Below are positions 54,360-63,318 of a DNA stretch of 64,000 nucleotides, one piece after another. Each line of letters starts with the position of its first letter. The stretch's first letter is position 1. The notes under the pieces were generated by a model. It made no database searches and was not told the origin of the DNA. It saw only the letters and a program-made list of their open reading frames with translations. The position numbers and the translations under genes were made by a program. This DNA is from Mesorhizobium sp. LMG 17147 (GTDB lineage Bacteria; Pseudomonadota; Alphaproteobacteria; Rhizobiales; Rhizobiaceae), in NCBI RefSeq assembly GCF_024297145.1, contig NZ_JANCTC010000005.1, positions 248,001 through 312,000 of the forward strand, in the 5' to 3' direction.

Positions 54360-54746
54360 TTAGCGATCGGTCGAGACAGTTCTCGAAGTGCGGTTGCGCA
54401 TGCTCCGCGATGTATCATCACCCAGATACTTCGAGACACGGGCCTCCAGCAGGCCCACCAGAGCCGGGTCCATGAATGCATAGTCGTCGGGAATAGCGAG
54501 GCAGATTACTCGAGCCTTTTTCAGGCTTGTCTTCTCTTGAATTTCTGCTGCAGTTTGGCGCGGTGCGTTTTTTCCATCACGAAGATGATGTCGGCCCAGG
54601 CGACGAGTTCATGCGTCAACAGAATGTCGGCATCGTGATTAGTGCCCGGCCGAAGCGACCTCGATGTCCCGCCGCTTGGAAAACACCTGCTCCGCCGTCG
54701 GGCTGCGCAAGCGATTCTGGCTGCAGGTGAAGAGAACGTTCTTCAA
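54360..54746 (-). pseudogene. Decayed low-molecular-weight protein tyrosine phosphatase-like gene
   Basis: Three minus-strand pieces in different frames make up the family in order: LKNVLFTCSQNRLRSPTAEQ with IEVASAG, then DADILLTHELVAWADIIFVM with EKTHRAKLQQKF, then KARVICLAIPDDYAFMDPAL with VSKYLGDD. At least two frameshifts (near 54640 and 54525) and stop codons separate them. The intact family of about 110 aa is a short phosphatase-like group. The remnant starts (TTG) five bases after the hemW stop, so it was the last gene of the hemW operon. Confidence 0.85.
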
Positions 54747-54750
54747 CGTG

Positions 54751-55914
54751 CTATCTGGCCAAATCCGCCACGACCGCATCGAGCACGATCATGCCGGCCG
54801 GCGTGGCGCGCAGGCGGGCATTGCCGATCGGTGCCACCAGGCCTTCGTCCTGCAGCACCGACAGCCGTGCCGTCGACAGGCCGCGCCCTGAAAATGCCTC
54901 GTAGCGGGAAAGGTCGATGCCTTCCGCCAGCCTCAGCCCCATCAGCAGGAACTCGTCGGCCTCTTCCGACCGCGTCAGGATTTCGCCGCCGGTAACGCCA
55001 TGGCCCTTGGCCTCGACCAGATTGGCCCAGGTCTCCGGCATTCTCTCGGCGATCGTCACCACGCGGCGGCCATTTTCGACGAACCGGCCATGCGCGCCGG
55101 GACCGACGCCGACATATTCGCCATAACGCCAGTAGGTGAGATTGTGCCGGCTTTCGGCGCCGGGCCTGGCGTGGTTGGAAATTTCGTAGGCCGGCAGTCC
55201 GCGCGCGGCGGTGATCTCCTGCGTTAACGCGTAGAGATCGGCGGCAAGCTCATTGTCTGGAATGATGAATTTCCTTGCCGCATGCAGTGCATGGAACGGC
55301 GTGCCTTCCTCGATGGTCAGCTGATAGAGCGACAGATGGTCTGCGGCGTGGCCGATCGCCTGCTCGAGCTCCGTCTGCCACGCCTCAGGCGTCTGGCCGG
55401 GCCGCGCGTAGATCAGGTCGAACGACAGCCGTGGGAAAATCTCGCGCGCCAGGCCGATCGCATGCAGGGCCTCATCGACATTGTGCAAGCGGCCGAGAAA
55501 GCGCAGATCCTTGTCGTTCAGCGCCTGCACGCCAAGCGACACCCGGTTGATGCCCGCCGCGCGATAGCCGCGAAAGCGCTCGGCCTCGACCGAGGAAGGA
55601 TTGGCCTCCAGCGTCACCTCGATGCCGCCGGGCACCGTCCAGTTCTTCGCCACGGCATCCAGCACCGCCGCCACGGTCTGCGGCTTCATCAGCGACGGCG
55701 TGCCGCCGCCAAGAAAGATGCTGGTCACCTCGCGCGGCCCGGTGCGGCCGCGCATCGTCGCCAGCTCGGTCTCGAAGGCGCGGGCAAAACGCTCCTGGTC
55801 GACCGGCTGGTGGCGGACATGGCTGTTGAAGTCGCAATAGGGGCATTTGGCCGCGCAGAATGGCCAGTGGACGTAGACGCCGAAACCGGGGCTGCGGTCG
55901 AGCAGCATGGTCAT
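54751..55914 (-). CDS. hemW: Heme chaperone HemW (radical SAM, HemN-like)
   Basis: 387 aa. Radical-SAM cluster motif C-x3-C-x2-C in [17 protein letters not shown] near residue 16. [10 protein letters not shown] near 68, [18 protein letters not shown] near 115, [16 protein letters not shown] near 150 and [19 protein letters not shown] near 240 match the HemW subgroup. HemW proteins bind heme and deliver it to target enzymes; they lack true coproporphyrinogen oxidase activity. ATG overlaps the rdgB stop. The frame is open 61 codons upstream inside rdgB. Confidence 0.93.
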   Translation of the reverse strand: MTMLLDRSPGFGVYVHWPFCAAKCPYCDFNSHVRHQPVDQERFARAFETELATMRGRTGPREVTSIFLGGGTPSLMKPQTVAAVLDAVAKNWTVPGGIEVTLEANPSSVEAERFRGYRAAGINRVSLGVQALNDKDLRFLGRLHNVDEALHAIGLAREIFPRLSFDLIYARPGQTPEAWQTELEQAIGHAADHLSLYQLTIEEGTPFHALHAARKFIIPDNELAADLYALTQEITAARGLPAYEISNHARPGAESRHNLTYWRYGEYVGVGPGAHGRFVENGRRVVTIAERMPETWANLVEAKGHGVTGGEILTRSEEADEFLLMGLRLAEGIDLSRYEAFSGRGLSTARLSVLQDEGLVAPIGNARLRATPAGMIVLDAVVADLAR

Positions 55915-56588
55915 GCGCCGGCCAATCGGGCTTGTGCGAATTTCTGGAAAGCACGGGCACGGTGCGACAATGCGGTTGGCTGGCCGGGCTTCCAGCCATG
56001 CTTTTCCTCCGCGCTCATCTCGCCGAAGGTCTTTTCGAACCCATCGGGCAAGAACACCGGATCGTAGCCGAAGCCGAGCTCGCCGCGCGGCGGCCATACC
56101 AGCGTGCCCTCGACCTCACCGCGAAAATATTCCGCCTGGCCATCGGGGAAGGCAAGGCAGATGACCGCGACAAAGCGGCCCTTGCGCTGGGCAGGCGTGA
56201 TCGCGCCAACTTCTTGCAAGGCCACTTCCGTGCGCTGCATGGCCATGCCGAAGTCGCGGGAGCCGTCCGGCGTCTCGGCCCAGTTGGCGGTGTAGACGCC
56301 GGGTGCGCCGTCGAGCGCATCGACGCACAGGCCGGAATCGTCCGACAGCGCCGGCAATCCAGTTGCCTTGGCGGCGGCCAACGCCTTTATGAATGCGTTC
56401 TGCTCGAAGGTGGTGCCGGTCTCGTCCGGCTCCGGCAAGCCGTATTCCTTGGCGGACTTCGCTTCTATGCCGAATGGCGCCATCAGATCGGCGAATTCGC
56501 GCAATTTGCCGGCGTTATGGCTGGCGACGACGATCTTATGCCCATCAAGCGAATGAATAGTTGGTGAATGAACAGTTGGCGAATGCAT
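55911..56588 (-). CDS. rdgB: XTP/dITP diphosphatase (non-canonical purine NTP pyrophosphatase)
   Basis: House-cleaning enzyme hydrolysing XTP, dITP and dHAPTP. 225 aa. Family motifs are [19 protein letters not shown] near residue 18, [28 protein letters not shown] near 60 (catalytic Asp-Asp-Ser), [12 protein letters not shown] near 176 and [10 protein letters not shown] at the end. The extreme N-terminus [13 protein letters not shown] is encoded by a 15-bp tandem repeat, so a later start may be used, but none is obvious. It shares one base with the VOC gene upstream and four with hemW downstream. Confidence 0.94.
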   Translation of the reverse strand: MHSPTVHSPTIHSLDGHKIVVASHNAGKLREFADLMAPFGIEAKSAKEYGLPEPDETGTTFEQNAFIKALAAAKATGLPALSDDSGLCVDALDGAPGVYTANWAETPDGSRDFGMAMQRTEVALQEVGAITPAQRKGRFVAVICLAFPDGQAEYFRGEVEGTLVWPPRGELGFGYDPVFLPDGFEKTFGEMSAEEKHGWKPGQPTALSHRARAFQKFAQARLAGA

Positions 56589-56998
56589 CAGATGCCCCAG
56601 ATTCTTGGCTCGGCGAATTCGATCGAATTGCCCGAGGGGTCGCGAATATAGATCGAGCGACCGCCCTGAGGCCATTCGAACTCGCTTTCGATGGCGATTT
56701 TCTTCGCCTCAAGATGCGCTTTCCAGCGCGGGATTTCATCCGCGCTTGCGGCGAAGCAAAGATGGCCCTCGCCGACCGTGCCATGCGGCGGCACGGGCAG
56801 CTTGGCGTCGGCCCGCGGCGGCACTTTGGTCGCCTCGGCATTGAAGATAAGCAGCACGCCGTCGCCGCAGCGGAAGAAGAGATGCCTGCCATCGACCTTA
56901 CCGAGCAGATCGAGCCCGAGGACGCCCGAATAGAACCGTTCCGCGGCAGCAAGGTCCGTCACATAGAGTGCTGATTCCAGGATTGCGGAAGGAGTCAC
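56588..56998 (-). CDS. VOC-family (glyoxalase/bleomycin-resistance fold) protein
   Basis: 136 aa, two beta-alpha-beta-beta-beta modules. [26 protein letters not shown] near residue 8, [16 protein letters not shown] near 77 and [19 protein letters not shown] near 113, giving metal ligands His and Glu of the VOC superfamily. It may be a dioxygenase, isomerase or antibiotic-binding protein; no substrate can be assigned. It lies between rph and rdgB in the conserved leftward run rph-VOC-rdgB-hemW. Confidence 0.86.
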   Translation of the reverse strand: MTPSAILESALYVTDLAAAERFYSGVLGLDLLGKVDGRHLFFRCGDGVLLIFNAEATKVPPRADAKLPVPPHGTVGEGHLCFAASADEIPRWKAHLEAKKIAIESEFEWPQGGRSIYIRDPSGNSIEFAEPRIWGI

Positions 56999-57030
56999 AG
57001 GATCGCCAATCTCTTCAATATTGACCGCAG

Positions 57031-57747
57031 CTAAGCCACCGCCATCTGCTGCAAGCTGACCAGGCGCTGAATGCCTTTCTTGGCGAGCCCCATCAGCGCC
57101 GCGAACTGCTCTTCCGAGAACGGCTCGCCCTCGGCTGTGCCCTGGATCTCGACGATGCCGCCCTTGCCGGTCATGACGAAATTGGCGTCGGTGCCGGCCG
57201 AGGAATCCTCGATATAGTCGAGATCGATGACCGGCTGGCCATCATGGATGCCGCAGGAGATCGCCGCGACGTGATCCTTAAGCACCTTGCCCAGGCTCGC
57301 CATCTGGCGGGCTTCCATCCAGCGCAGGCAGTCGTAGAGCGCCACCCAGCCGCCGGTGATCGAAGCGGTGCGCGTGCCGCCGTCGGCCTGGATCACGTCG
57401 CAGTCGACGGTGATCTGCTGCTCGCCGAGCGCCTGCAGATCGACCACGGCGCGCAGGGAGCGGCCGATCAGCCGCTGGATCTCCAGCGTGCGGCCGCCTT
57501 GTTTGCCGGCCGAAGCCTCGCGGCGCATGCGCTCGCCGGTCGAACGCGGCAGCATGCCGTATTCCGCCGTCACCCAGCCCTTGCCGGAGTTGCGCATCCA
57601 GCCCGGCACCTTTTCCTCCAGGCTGGCCGTACACAGCACATGCGTGTCGCCGAACTTCACCAGGCACGAGCCTTCCGCATGTTTGGAGACGCCGCGCTCG
57701 AAGGAGATGGGGCGCATTTCGTCGAATTGACGTTTGGAAGGGCGCAT
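57031..57747 (-). CDS. rph: Ribonuclease PH
   Basis: Phosphate-dependent 3'-5' exoribonuclease trimming tRNA 3' ends. 238 aa. N-terminal [40 protein letters not shown] near residue 33, [36 protein letters not shown] near 69, and [20 protein letters not shown] near 113, which holds the conserved active-site residues. Divergent from hrcA across 145 bp, the usual rhizobial arrangement. Two tandem 14-bp copies of GGAATCTTGGCCGG lie in that spacer. Confidence 0.96.
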   Translation of the reverse strand: MRPSKRQFDEMRPISFERGVSKHAEGSCLVKFGDTHVLCTASLEEKVPGWMRNSGKGWVTAEYGMLPRSTGERMRREASAGKQGGRTLEIQRLIGRSLRAVVDLQALGEQQITVDCDVIQADGGTRTASITGGWVALYDCLRWMEARQMASLGKVLKDHVAAISCGIHDGQPVIDLDYIEDSSAGTDANFVMTGKGGIVEIQGTAEGEPFSEEQFAALMGLAKKGIQRLVSLQQMAVA

Positions 57748-57892
57748 TCAGGCTTCTTTCTTTCTTCGGAATCTTGGCCGGGGAATCTTGGCCGGCTTGT
57801 AGCCGCACGGGGCGTGAGGCGCAAAGGAAAATGGACCGGTTGCGCCGACGCCGCGGAAGTCTATATCTTCGGACCGGAGGTTTTTGGCTCGA

Positions 57893-59005
57893 ATGACCAA
57901 GGTAGTCGATCCCGGTTCGCAGTCGCCAGTGCTCTCGTCGCCGGCACTTCAACCGCCCGCGCTTCAATCGCTCGATATGCGTTCGCGCGACATCTTCCGG
58001 CGCATCGTCGATTCCTATTTGAGGGATGGCGAGCCGGTCGGTTCGCGCAGCCTGTCGCGCATCCTGCCCTCATCGCTGTCGCCGGCCACCATCCGCAACG
58101 TGATGAGCGACCTCGAGCATCTCGGCCTGATCTATGCGCCGCACATCTCGGCTGGCCGGCTGCCGACCCAGGCCGGCTTGCGCTTCTTCGTCGATGCATT
58201 CATGGAACTCGGCGACCTCTCCGACGAGGAGCGCCGCACCATCGAGGCGCAGGTGCGCGCCTCCGGCTCGGGCGCGACGCTGGAGCATATGCTGACCGAG
58301 GCCAGCCAGATGCTGTCCGGCATGTCGCGCGGCGCCGGCCTCGTGCTCGCCGCCAAAAATGAGGCGGCGCTGAAGCACATCGAATTCATCCAGCTCGAGC
58401 CGACCAAGGCGCTGGCCGTGCTGGTCTCGCAGAACGGCGACGTCGAAAATCGCGTCATCGATCTGCCCGCCGGCATCACCGTCTCGCAATTGCACGAAGC
58501 CTCCAACTTCCTCAACGCCCATATCCGCGGCCGCACCCTGGCCGAGGCCCGGGTCGAAATCGCCCGCATCAAGGAAGAGACCAGGGCAGCCCTCGACACG
58601 CTGTCGCAGGATCTGGTCGAGAAGGGCCTGGCGGTCTGGGCAGGCGCCGAAAGCGGGGTGCCTGGGCGGCTTATCGTGCGCGGCCGCGCCAATCTCCTGG
58701 AAAACGTCACCGCCCAGGCCGACATAGAATTGCTGCGGCATCTGTTCGAGGATCTGGAGACGCAGGATGGGCTGATCCAGCTCCTCGACCTCGCCGAGGA
58801 AGGCCCGGGGGTGCGCATATTCATCGGTTCGGAAAACAAGCTGTTTTCGCTGTCGGGCTCCTCGCTGGTGGTGGCACCCTATCGCGACAAGGACGCGCGC
58901 GTCGTCGGTGCGCTCGGCGTCATCGGGCCGACGCGGCTGAATTATGCGCGCATAGTACCGATGGTCGACTATACCGCGCAGCTGATTTCGCGCATGCTGC
59001 GCTAG
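57893..59005 (+). CDS. hrcA: Heat-inducible transcription repressor HrcA
   Basis: Represses heat-shock operons (groESL, dnaKJ) via CIRCE elements. 370 aa from MTKVVDPGSQSP. N-terminal winged helix (DMRSRDIFRRIVDSYLRDGEPVGSRSLSRIL near residue 29; PATIRNVMSDLEHLGLIYAPHISAGRLPTQAGLRFFVD near 66). Central and C-terminal GAF-like part with RANLLENVTAQADIELLRHLFEDLE and IFIGSENKLFSLSGSSLVVAPY. An in-frame TTG three codons upstream exists. No CIRCE palindrome was seen in its own promoter. Followed by a small conserved gene. Confidence 0.95.
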   Translation: MTKVVDPGSQSPVLSSPALQPPALQSLDMRSRDIFRRIVDSYLRDGEPVGSRSLSRILPSSLSPATIRNVMSDLEHLGLIYAPHISAGRLPTQAGLRFFVDAFMELGDLSDEERRTIEAQVRASGSGATLEHMLTEASQMLSGMSRGAGLVLAAKNEAALKHIEFIQLEPTKALAVLVSQNGDVENRVIDLPAGITVSQLHEASNFLNAHIRGRTLAEARVEIARIKEETRAALDTLSQDLVEKGLAVWAGAESGVPGRLIVRGRANLLENVTAQADIELLRHLFEDLETQDGLIQLLDLAEEGPGVRIFIGSENKLFSLSGSSLVVAPYRDKDARVVGALGVIGPTRLNYARIVPMVDYTAQLISRMLR

Positions 59006-59038
59006 GAGCCGCCGCGGCCTGCCGCAAGGAGAAAAAGA

Positions 59039-59236
59039 ATGGCGCTGGAATCGTTCAAGGCCCAGATCAGCCTGCTGCTCGAGGAAATGGTCAATCAGCC
59101 TGAGGATCAGCACGAGGTGCAAGAGCAGTTGCGTGAGAAGCTGCAAGAGATGCGGGCCATGGGCCTGCCGCTGCCGGCCGATCTGGTCGCGCTGGAAAAG
59201 CGCCTCGACGACGACTTCTACGCCTCTGGCAACTGA
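59039..59236 (+). CDS. Small conserved helical protein downstream of hrcA
   Basis: 65 aa, MALESFKAQISLLLEEMVNQ, then a long amphipathic helix (HEVQEQLREKLQEMRAMGL) and the end LVALEKRLDDDFYASGN. Predicted as helical and acidic. A good ribosome site (AAGGAG) is located six bases before the ATG. It occupies a place where rhizobial genomes have a small ORF or grpE after hrcA. No known domain; function unknown. Confidence 0.75.
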   Translation: MALESFKAQISLLLEEMVNQPEDQHEVQEQLREKLQEMRAMGLPLPADLVALEKRLDDDFYASGN

Positions 59237-59336
59237 ACGGGGTTCGGCTTCAAATCCTCGTGTGCTGGACCACCGCTTGGAACGACCAATGCCTGATCCC
59301 GTTTGCCCTCTTCGAGGCAAACCTCGGAGGACGTTA

Positions 59337-60692
59337 ATGATCCGATCTGGCGGCTTTGCGGCCGTTGCCGCTGCCCTCCTTGTCGCGACACCGGCAGCCG
59401 CCCAGCAGGCGGATCAAAAGGTGCTCAAAGGCGAAGCCGCTTTTGGCGATTGGCACGCCGACAGGCCTGGCGTCCGCCGCCTGATCGGGCCGCAAGACAT
59501 GCCGGCAGCCGACCCCGCTCAATCCGCTTCGAACGGCGGCGGCGTGGCGGAACGGCCCGAAAGCGCCGAGCCAGAATTGCCGCCGGGCTTTTCGGCCGAA
59601 AGGATCGCCTCCGGACTCTATAATCCGCGCGTCGTTCGCGTCGCTCCGAACGGCGACCTGTTCATCGCAAACGGCCATGCCGACCAAATACGCGTCTACC
59701 GTCTGGCCGAGGGCCGCGCCAAACCCATCGAGAAAGCGATTTTCGCCCAAGGCCTCAACTATCCATACGGCATCGCCTTCTATCCGCCAGGCGGCAAGCC
59801 GCAATGGGTCTATGTCGCAAACAGCGACAGCATCGTCCGCTTCCCCTATCGCGACGGTGACCTGAAGGCGTCCGGTAAACCGGAAACCATTGTCGCCAAA
59901 ATCCCGTCGGGCGGTCACTCGACCCGCGACATCGCCTTCTCGCTTGACGGCAAAACGCTTTTTTTATCGGTTGGCTCGGACTCGAATGTCGCCGAGGACA
60001 TGGACAAGCAGCCGGATGGCGGCCTTGACGCCTGGGCGAAATCAAAGCCGCTCGGGGCGGCCTGGGGCCCCGAGGAAGGCCGTGCCGATGTGCTCGCCTT
60101 TGACCCGGACGGGAAAAATCCCCGAACTGTCGCCACCGGCCTGCGCAACTGTACGGGCATGACGGTGCAGCCCGCCAGCGGCGCGTTGTGGTGCGTCGTC
60201 AACGAGCGCGACGAGCTCGGCGACAATGTGCCGTTCGAGTTTGCAACTGAAGTCAAGGACGGTGCGTTCTATGGTTGGCCTTGGTACTACATCGGCAACC
60301 ACGAGGATCCGCGCCATCAGGGCGAGCGGCCAGACCTCGCCGGCAAGGCCACTGTCCCCGACGTGTTGATGCAGGCGCATTCGGCGCCAATGAACATAGC
60401 CTTCTACGACGGCAAGAACTTTCCGGCGGATTACCGGGGTGATGCTTTCGTCACCATGCATGGTTCGTGGAACCGTGGCGCCAGGACCGGCTACAAGGTC
60501 GTGAGGCTCAAATTCAGGGATGGCAAGCCGACCGGCGAGTATGAGGACTTCATGACCGGCTTCGTCATCTCGAACGACGCCGTCTGGGGCCGCCCGGTCG
60601 GTGTCGCCATGGCCAAGGACGGCTCCCTGATCGTCACCGAGGACGGTAACGGCACCATCTGGCGCGTTACCTACGAAGACGGCCGCTCCTGA
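59337..60692 (+). CDS. PQQ-type glucose/sorbosone dehydrogenase-like exported protein
   Basis: 451 aa from ATG after GGAGG. Signal peptide to about residue 22 (LLVATPAAAQQ). Beta-propeller of the soluble aldose sugar dehydrogenase/sorbosone dehydrogenase family: ERIASGLYNPRVVRVAPNGDLFIANG near residue 90, RDIAFSLDGKTLFLSVGSDSN near 200, GLRNCTGMTVQPASGALWCVVNERDELG near 265, and FVTMHGSWNRGARTGYKVVRL near 370. PQQ binding would need the conserved His/Arg set; some relatives lack dehydrogenase activity. The frame is open 68 codons upstream without an export signal. Confidence 0.88.
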   Translation: MIRSGGFAAVAAALLVATPAAAQQADQKVLKGEAAFGDWHADRPGVRRLIGPQDMPAADPAQSASNGGGVAERPESAEPELPPGFSAERIASGLYNPRVVRVAPNGDLFIANGHADQIRVYRLAEGRAKPIEKAIFAQGLNYPYGIAFYPPGGKPQWVYVANSDSIVRFPYRDGDLKASGKPETIVAKIPSGGHSTRDIAFSLDGKTLFLSVGSDSNVAEDMDKQPDGGLDAWAKSKPLGAAWGPEEGRADVLAFDPDGKNPRTVATGLRNCTGMTVQPASGALWCVVNERDELGDNVPFEFATEVKDGAFYGWPWYYIGNHEDPRHQGERPDLAGKATVPDVLMQAHSAPMNIAFYDGKNFPADYRGDAFVTMHGSWNRGARTGYKVVRLKFRDGKPTGEYEDFMTGFVISNDAVWGRPVGVAMAKDGSLIVTEDGNGTIWRVTYEDGRS

Positions 60693-60779
60693 GCGGCGGC
60701 GTCGCCTGCTGCGCTGGCGCAATAGAATTCGGCCCGAGGGAATTCACCCAACTTCAACATTGTGCGACAAGCGCGAACC

Positions 60780-61397
60780 ATGACGCTCACCGGGTTCCTC
60801 GCCTATAGCGCCGCCCTCGGCATCGCCGCAGCCATCCCCGGCCCAGGCGTCACCGCGCTTGTTGCGCGTGCGCTGGGTTCCGGCTTCCGCTCGTCGCTGG
60901 CCATGTCGTTCGGGCTGATGCTCGGCGACCTGACCTATTTAACTGCCGTGGTGCTCGGCCTGGCTTTCGTCGCACAGACGTTCGGCATGATCTTCCTGGC
61001 CATCAAATGGCTGGGCGTCGCCTACCTCGCTTTTCTTGGCTGGCGTTTCTGGACGAGCGGCATCACGCCCGAAACGGTAGAGGCGAAGAAAGGCAAAGGC
61101 GGCTTGGCATCCAGCTTTGTAGCCGGTCTCGCCGTCACACTCGGCAATCCGAAGACGATGATCTTCTATCTCGCCATCACCCCGACCATCGTCGATCTGA
61201 AGACGATCACGCTGGCCGATTACGGCATCCTGGTCGCGCTCACTATCGTCGTTCTACTCGTGGTACTGGTGCCCTATCTGGCGCTGGCGGCCAAGGCGCG
61301 CTGGTTCCTGAAGTCGCCGCGGGCGCTGAGGGCACTCAACCGCACCGCCGCCGGCTTCATGGTCGGTGCGGCGGCGGCAATTGCCGCCCGCCAGTAG
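60780..61397 (+). CDS. LysE/RhtB-family amino acid exporter
   Basis: 205 aa, about six transmembrane helices. N-terminal LAYSAALGIAAAIPGPGVTALVARAL with the family signature PGP near residue 20. SLAMSFGLMLGDLTYLTAVVLGL follows and VTLGNPKTMIFYLAITPTIVDL near 120 has the second conserved motif. Exports amino acids or similar small molecules; substrate unknown. An in-frame GTG six codons upstream is an alternative. Placed between the sugar dehydrogenase and cysK, so cysteine-related export is possible but unproven. Confidence 0.9.
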   Translation: MTLTGFLAYSAALGIAAAIPGPGVTALVARALGSGFRSSLAMSFGLMLGDLTYLTAVVLGLAFVAQTFGMIFLAIKWLGVAYLAFLGWRFWTSGITPETVEAKKGKGGLASSFVAGLAVTLGNPKTMIFYLAITPTIVDLKTITLADYGILVALTIVVLLVVLVPYLALAAKARWFLKSPRALRALNRTAAGFMVGAAAAIAARQ

Positions 61398-61559
61398 ATC
61401 TCTTCGCCAATCCGCCCAACGATTGTCACGCCCTGCAAGGCGCCGGTATTCAGCACGAACGTCACTCGGATATTTTTCGAACGTGCCTATCTTGCGCGGT
61501 GGATGGCTCTATCCTATGCCCGCCCGGCTCTTGCCGCTTGACCTCTGGGAGGAAAACCA

Positions 61560-62540
61560 ATGAACAAGCCCGCCACCCACACACACGTGCCCGGCCGCGG
61601 CCGCATCTACAATTCGATCACCGAGACGATCGGCGACACGCCGCTGGTGCGGCTGGATAAATTCGCCAGGGAGAAGGGTGTCGTCGCCAACCTGCTGGCC
61701 AAGCTCGAATTCTTCAACCCGATCGCCTCGGTCAAGGACCGCATCGGCGTGTCGATGATCGAGGCATTGGAGGCTTCGGGCAGGATTACGCCCGGCAAGA
61801 CCACGCTGATCGAGCCGACCTCGGGCAATACCGGCATCGCGCTCGCCTTTGCCGCCGCCGCCAAGGGCTACAAGCTGATCCTGACGATGCCGGAAACCAT
61901 GTCCGTCGAACGCCGCAAGATGCTGGCGCTGCTCGGTGCCGAGCTGGTGCTGACCGAAGGGCCGAAAGGAATGAAGGGCGCCATCGCCAAGGCGGACGAG
62001 CTGGCGGCAACACTGCCCGACGCCGTCATTCCGCAGCAATTCGAAAACCCCGCCAATCCGGAAATCCATCGCCGCACCACGGCCGAGGAAATCTGGAACG
62101 ACACCCATGGCGAAGTCGATATCTTCGTTGCCGGCATCGGGACCGGCGGCACCATCACCGGCGTCGGCCAGGTGCTGAAGAAGCGCAAGCCCTCGGTGCA
62201 TGTCGTCGCCGTCGAACCGGAAGCCTCGCCGGTGCTGTCGGGCGGCCAGCCAGGCCCGCACAAGATCCAGGGCATTGGCGCCGGCTTCGCGCCAAAAATC
62301 CTCGACACGACGATCTACGACGAGATCGTCAAGGTCTCGAACGAGGATTCGGTTGCCAATGCACGGCTCGTCGCTCGGCTCGAAGGTGTGCCGGTCGGCA
62401 TTTCGTCGGGTGCCGCCCTGCAAGCGGCGATCGTCGTCGGCTCGCGGCCCGAGAACAAGGGCAAGACTCTCGTCGTCGTCATCCCCTCCTTCGCCGAGCG
62501 CTATCTCTCGACTATCCTGTTCGAGGGATTGGGGACTTAG
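61560..62540 (+). CDS. cysK: Cysteine synthase A (O-acetylserine sulfhydrylase)
   Basis: Forms cysteine from O-acetylserine and sulfide. 326 aa, close to the canonical length. [17 protein letters not shown] near residue 20, PLP Lys in [16 protein letters not shown] near 57, [20 protein letters not shown] near 83, and [22 protein letters not shown] near 190. GGAGG lies seven bases before the ATG. It is the third PLP-beta family gene in the window and the most canonical, so it is the best candidate for the main assimilatory enzyme. Confidence 0.94.
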   Translation: MNKPATHTHVPGRGRIYNSITETIGDTPLVRLDKFAREKGVVANLLAKLEFFNPIASVKDRIGVSMIEALEASGRITPGKTTLIEPTSGNTGIALAFAAAAKGYKLILTMPETMSVERRKMLALLGAELVLTEGPKGMKGAIAKADELAATLPDAVIPQQFENPANPEIHRRTTAEEIWNDTHGEVDIFVAGIGTGGTITGVGQVLKKRKPSVHVVAVEPEASPVLSGGQPGPHKIQGIGAGFAPKILDTTIYDEIVKVSNEDSVANARLVARLEGVPVGISSGAALQAAIVVGSRPENKGKTLVVVIPSFAERYLSTILFEGLGT

Positions 62541-62679
62541 AGTCTGGACACGAGAGTGTTTGACCGGTTATAGCGATCCTTCGCGCTGCCCCTCCGGCAT
62601 CAAACATTCTGTATCGACGCTTCGGCGTGGACCGCTGAAAAACCACCAAATCGTCGCTGCCCGGCAGGTGGAGGACTTC

Positions 62680-63303
62680 ATGTATAAGCTCTATACGCGT
62701 GCCAATACCGGCGGCTTTGTCGTCGAGGCGGCGCTCGCTTTGGCAGGCGTGCCTTTCCACCAGGTCGACGTTCCGAAGGGCCGCCTCGATCAGGCCTTTC
62801 TTGATATCAGCCCCTTGAACCAGGTGCCGGTGCTGATCTTGCCGGACGGACGCTCGATGACCGAATCCCCGGCGATCTGCATCCTGCTGGCCGAGCGCCA
62901 CCCGGAAGCAGGACTGGCGCCCGCGGCAAGTTCGCCTGACCGTGCGGATTTCCTGCGCTGGATGTTTTTCATGTCCTCCGTCATCTATCCAGCCAACCTG
63001 CGGTTCTTCTACGCGCATCGCTACACGGCCGACGCCGCTGGCGTGGACGCCCTCAAACAGGCGGCGGTCTCGGAAATGGATCGCAGCTTCGCCATTCTCG
63101 ATGCCGCCCTCGACGGCCGCGACTGGCTGGCCGGCGACCAACTCTCGCTGGCCGACATCTATCTCGTCATGTTGGTGGCCTGGCATCCGGAGGTCGCGAA
63201 GGTTCCAACCGCTTGGCCGAACATCGCACGCCTGTGGGCCAATTTGCGGGAACATCGGGTGATAAAGAGGCTGATTGCTTCCCACGACATGTGGCCGGCC
63301 TGA
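62680..63303 (+). CDS. Glutathione S-transferase family protein
   Basis: 207 aa. Thioredoxin-like domain (YKLYTRANTGGFVVEAALALAGV; NQVPVLILPDGRSMTESPAICILLAERH with cis-Pro near residue 54). Helical domain with DRSFAILDAALDGRDWLAGDQLSLADIYLVML near 130. GGTGGAGG precedes the ATG by seven bases. The frame is open upstream inside cysK. No catalytic Tyr/Ser/Cys is obvious by motif; it belongs to the bacterial theta/beta-like or maleylacetoacetate-isomerase-like groups. It follows cysK by 139 bp. Confidence 0.88.
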   Translation: MYKLYTRANTGGFVVEAALALAGVPFHQVDVPKGRLDQAFLDISPLNQVPVLILPDGRSMTESPAICILLAERHPEAGLAPAASSPDRADFLRWMFFMSSVIYPANLRFFYAHRYTADAAGVDALKQAAVSEMDRSFAILDAALDGRDWLAGDQLSLADIYLVMLVAWHPEVAKVPTAWPNIARLWANLREHRVIKRLIASHDMWPA

Positions 63304-63318
63304 GCACTCCGCCTTGTC

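Noticed and set aside
57748..57892. CIRCE element in the hrcA promoter
   Set aside because: No TTAGCACTC-N9-GAGTGCTAA palindrome or close variant is present in the spacer.
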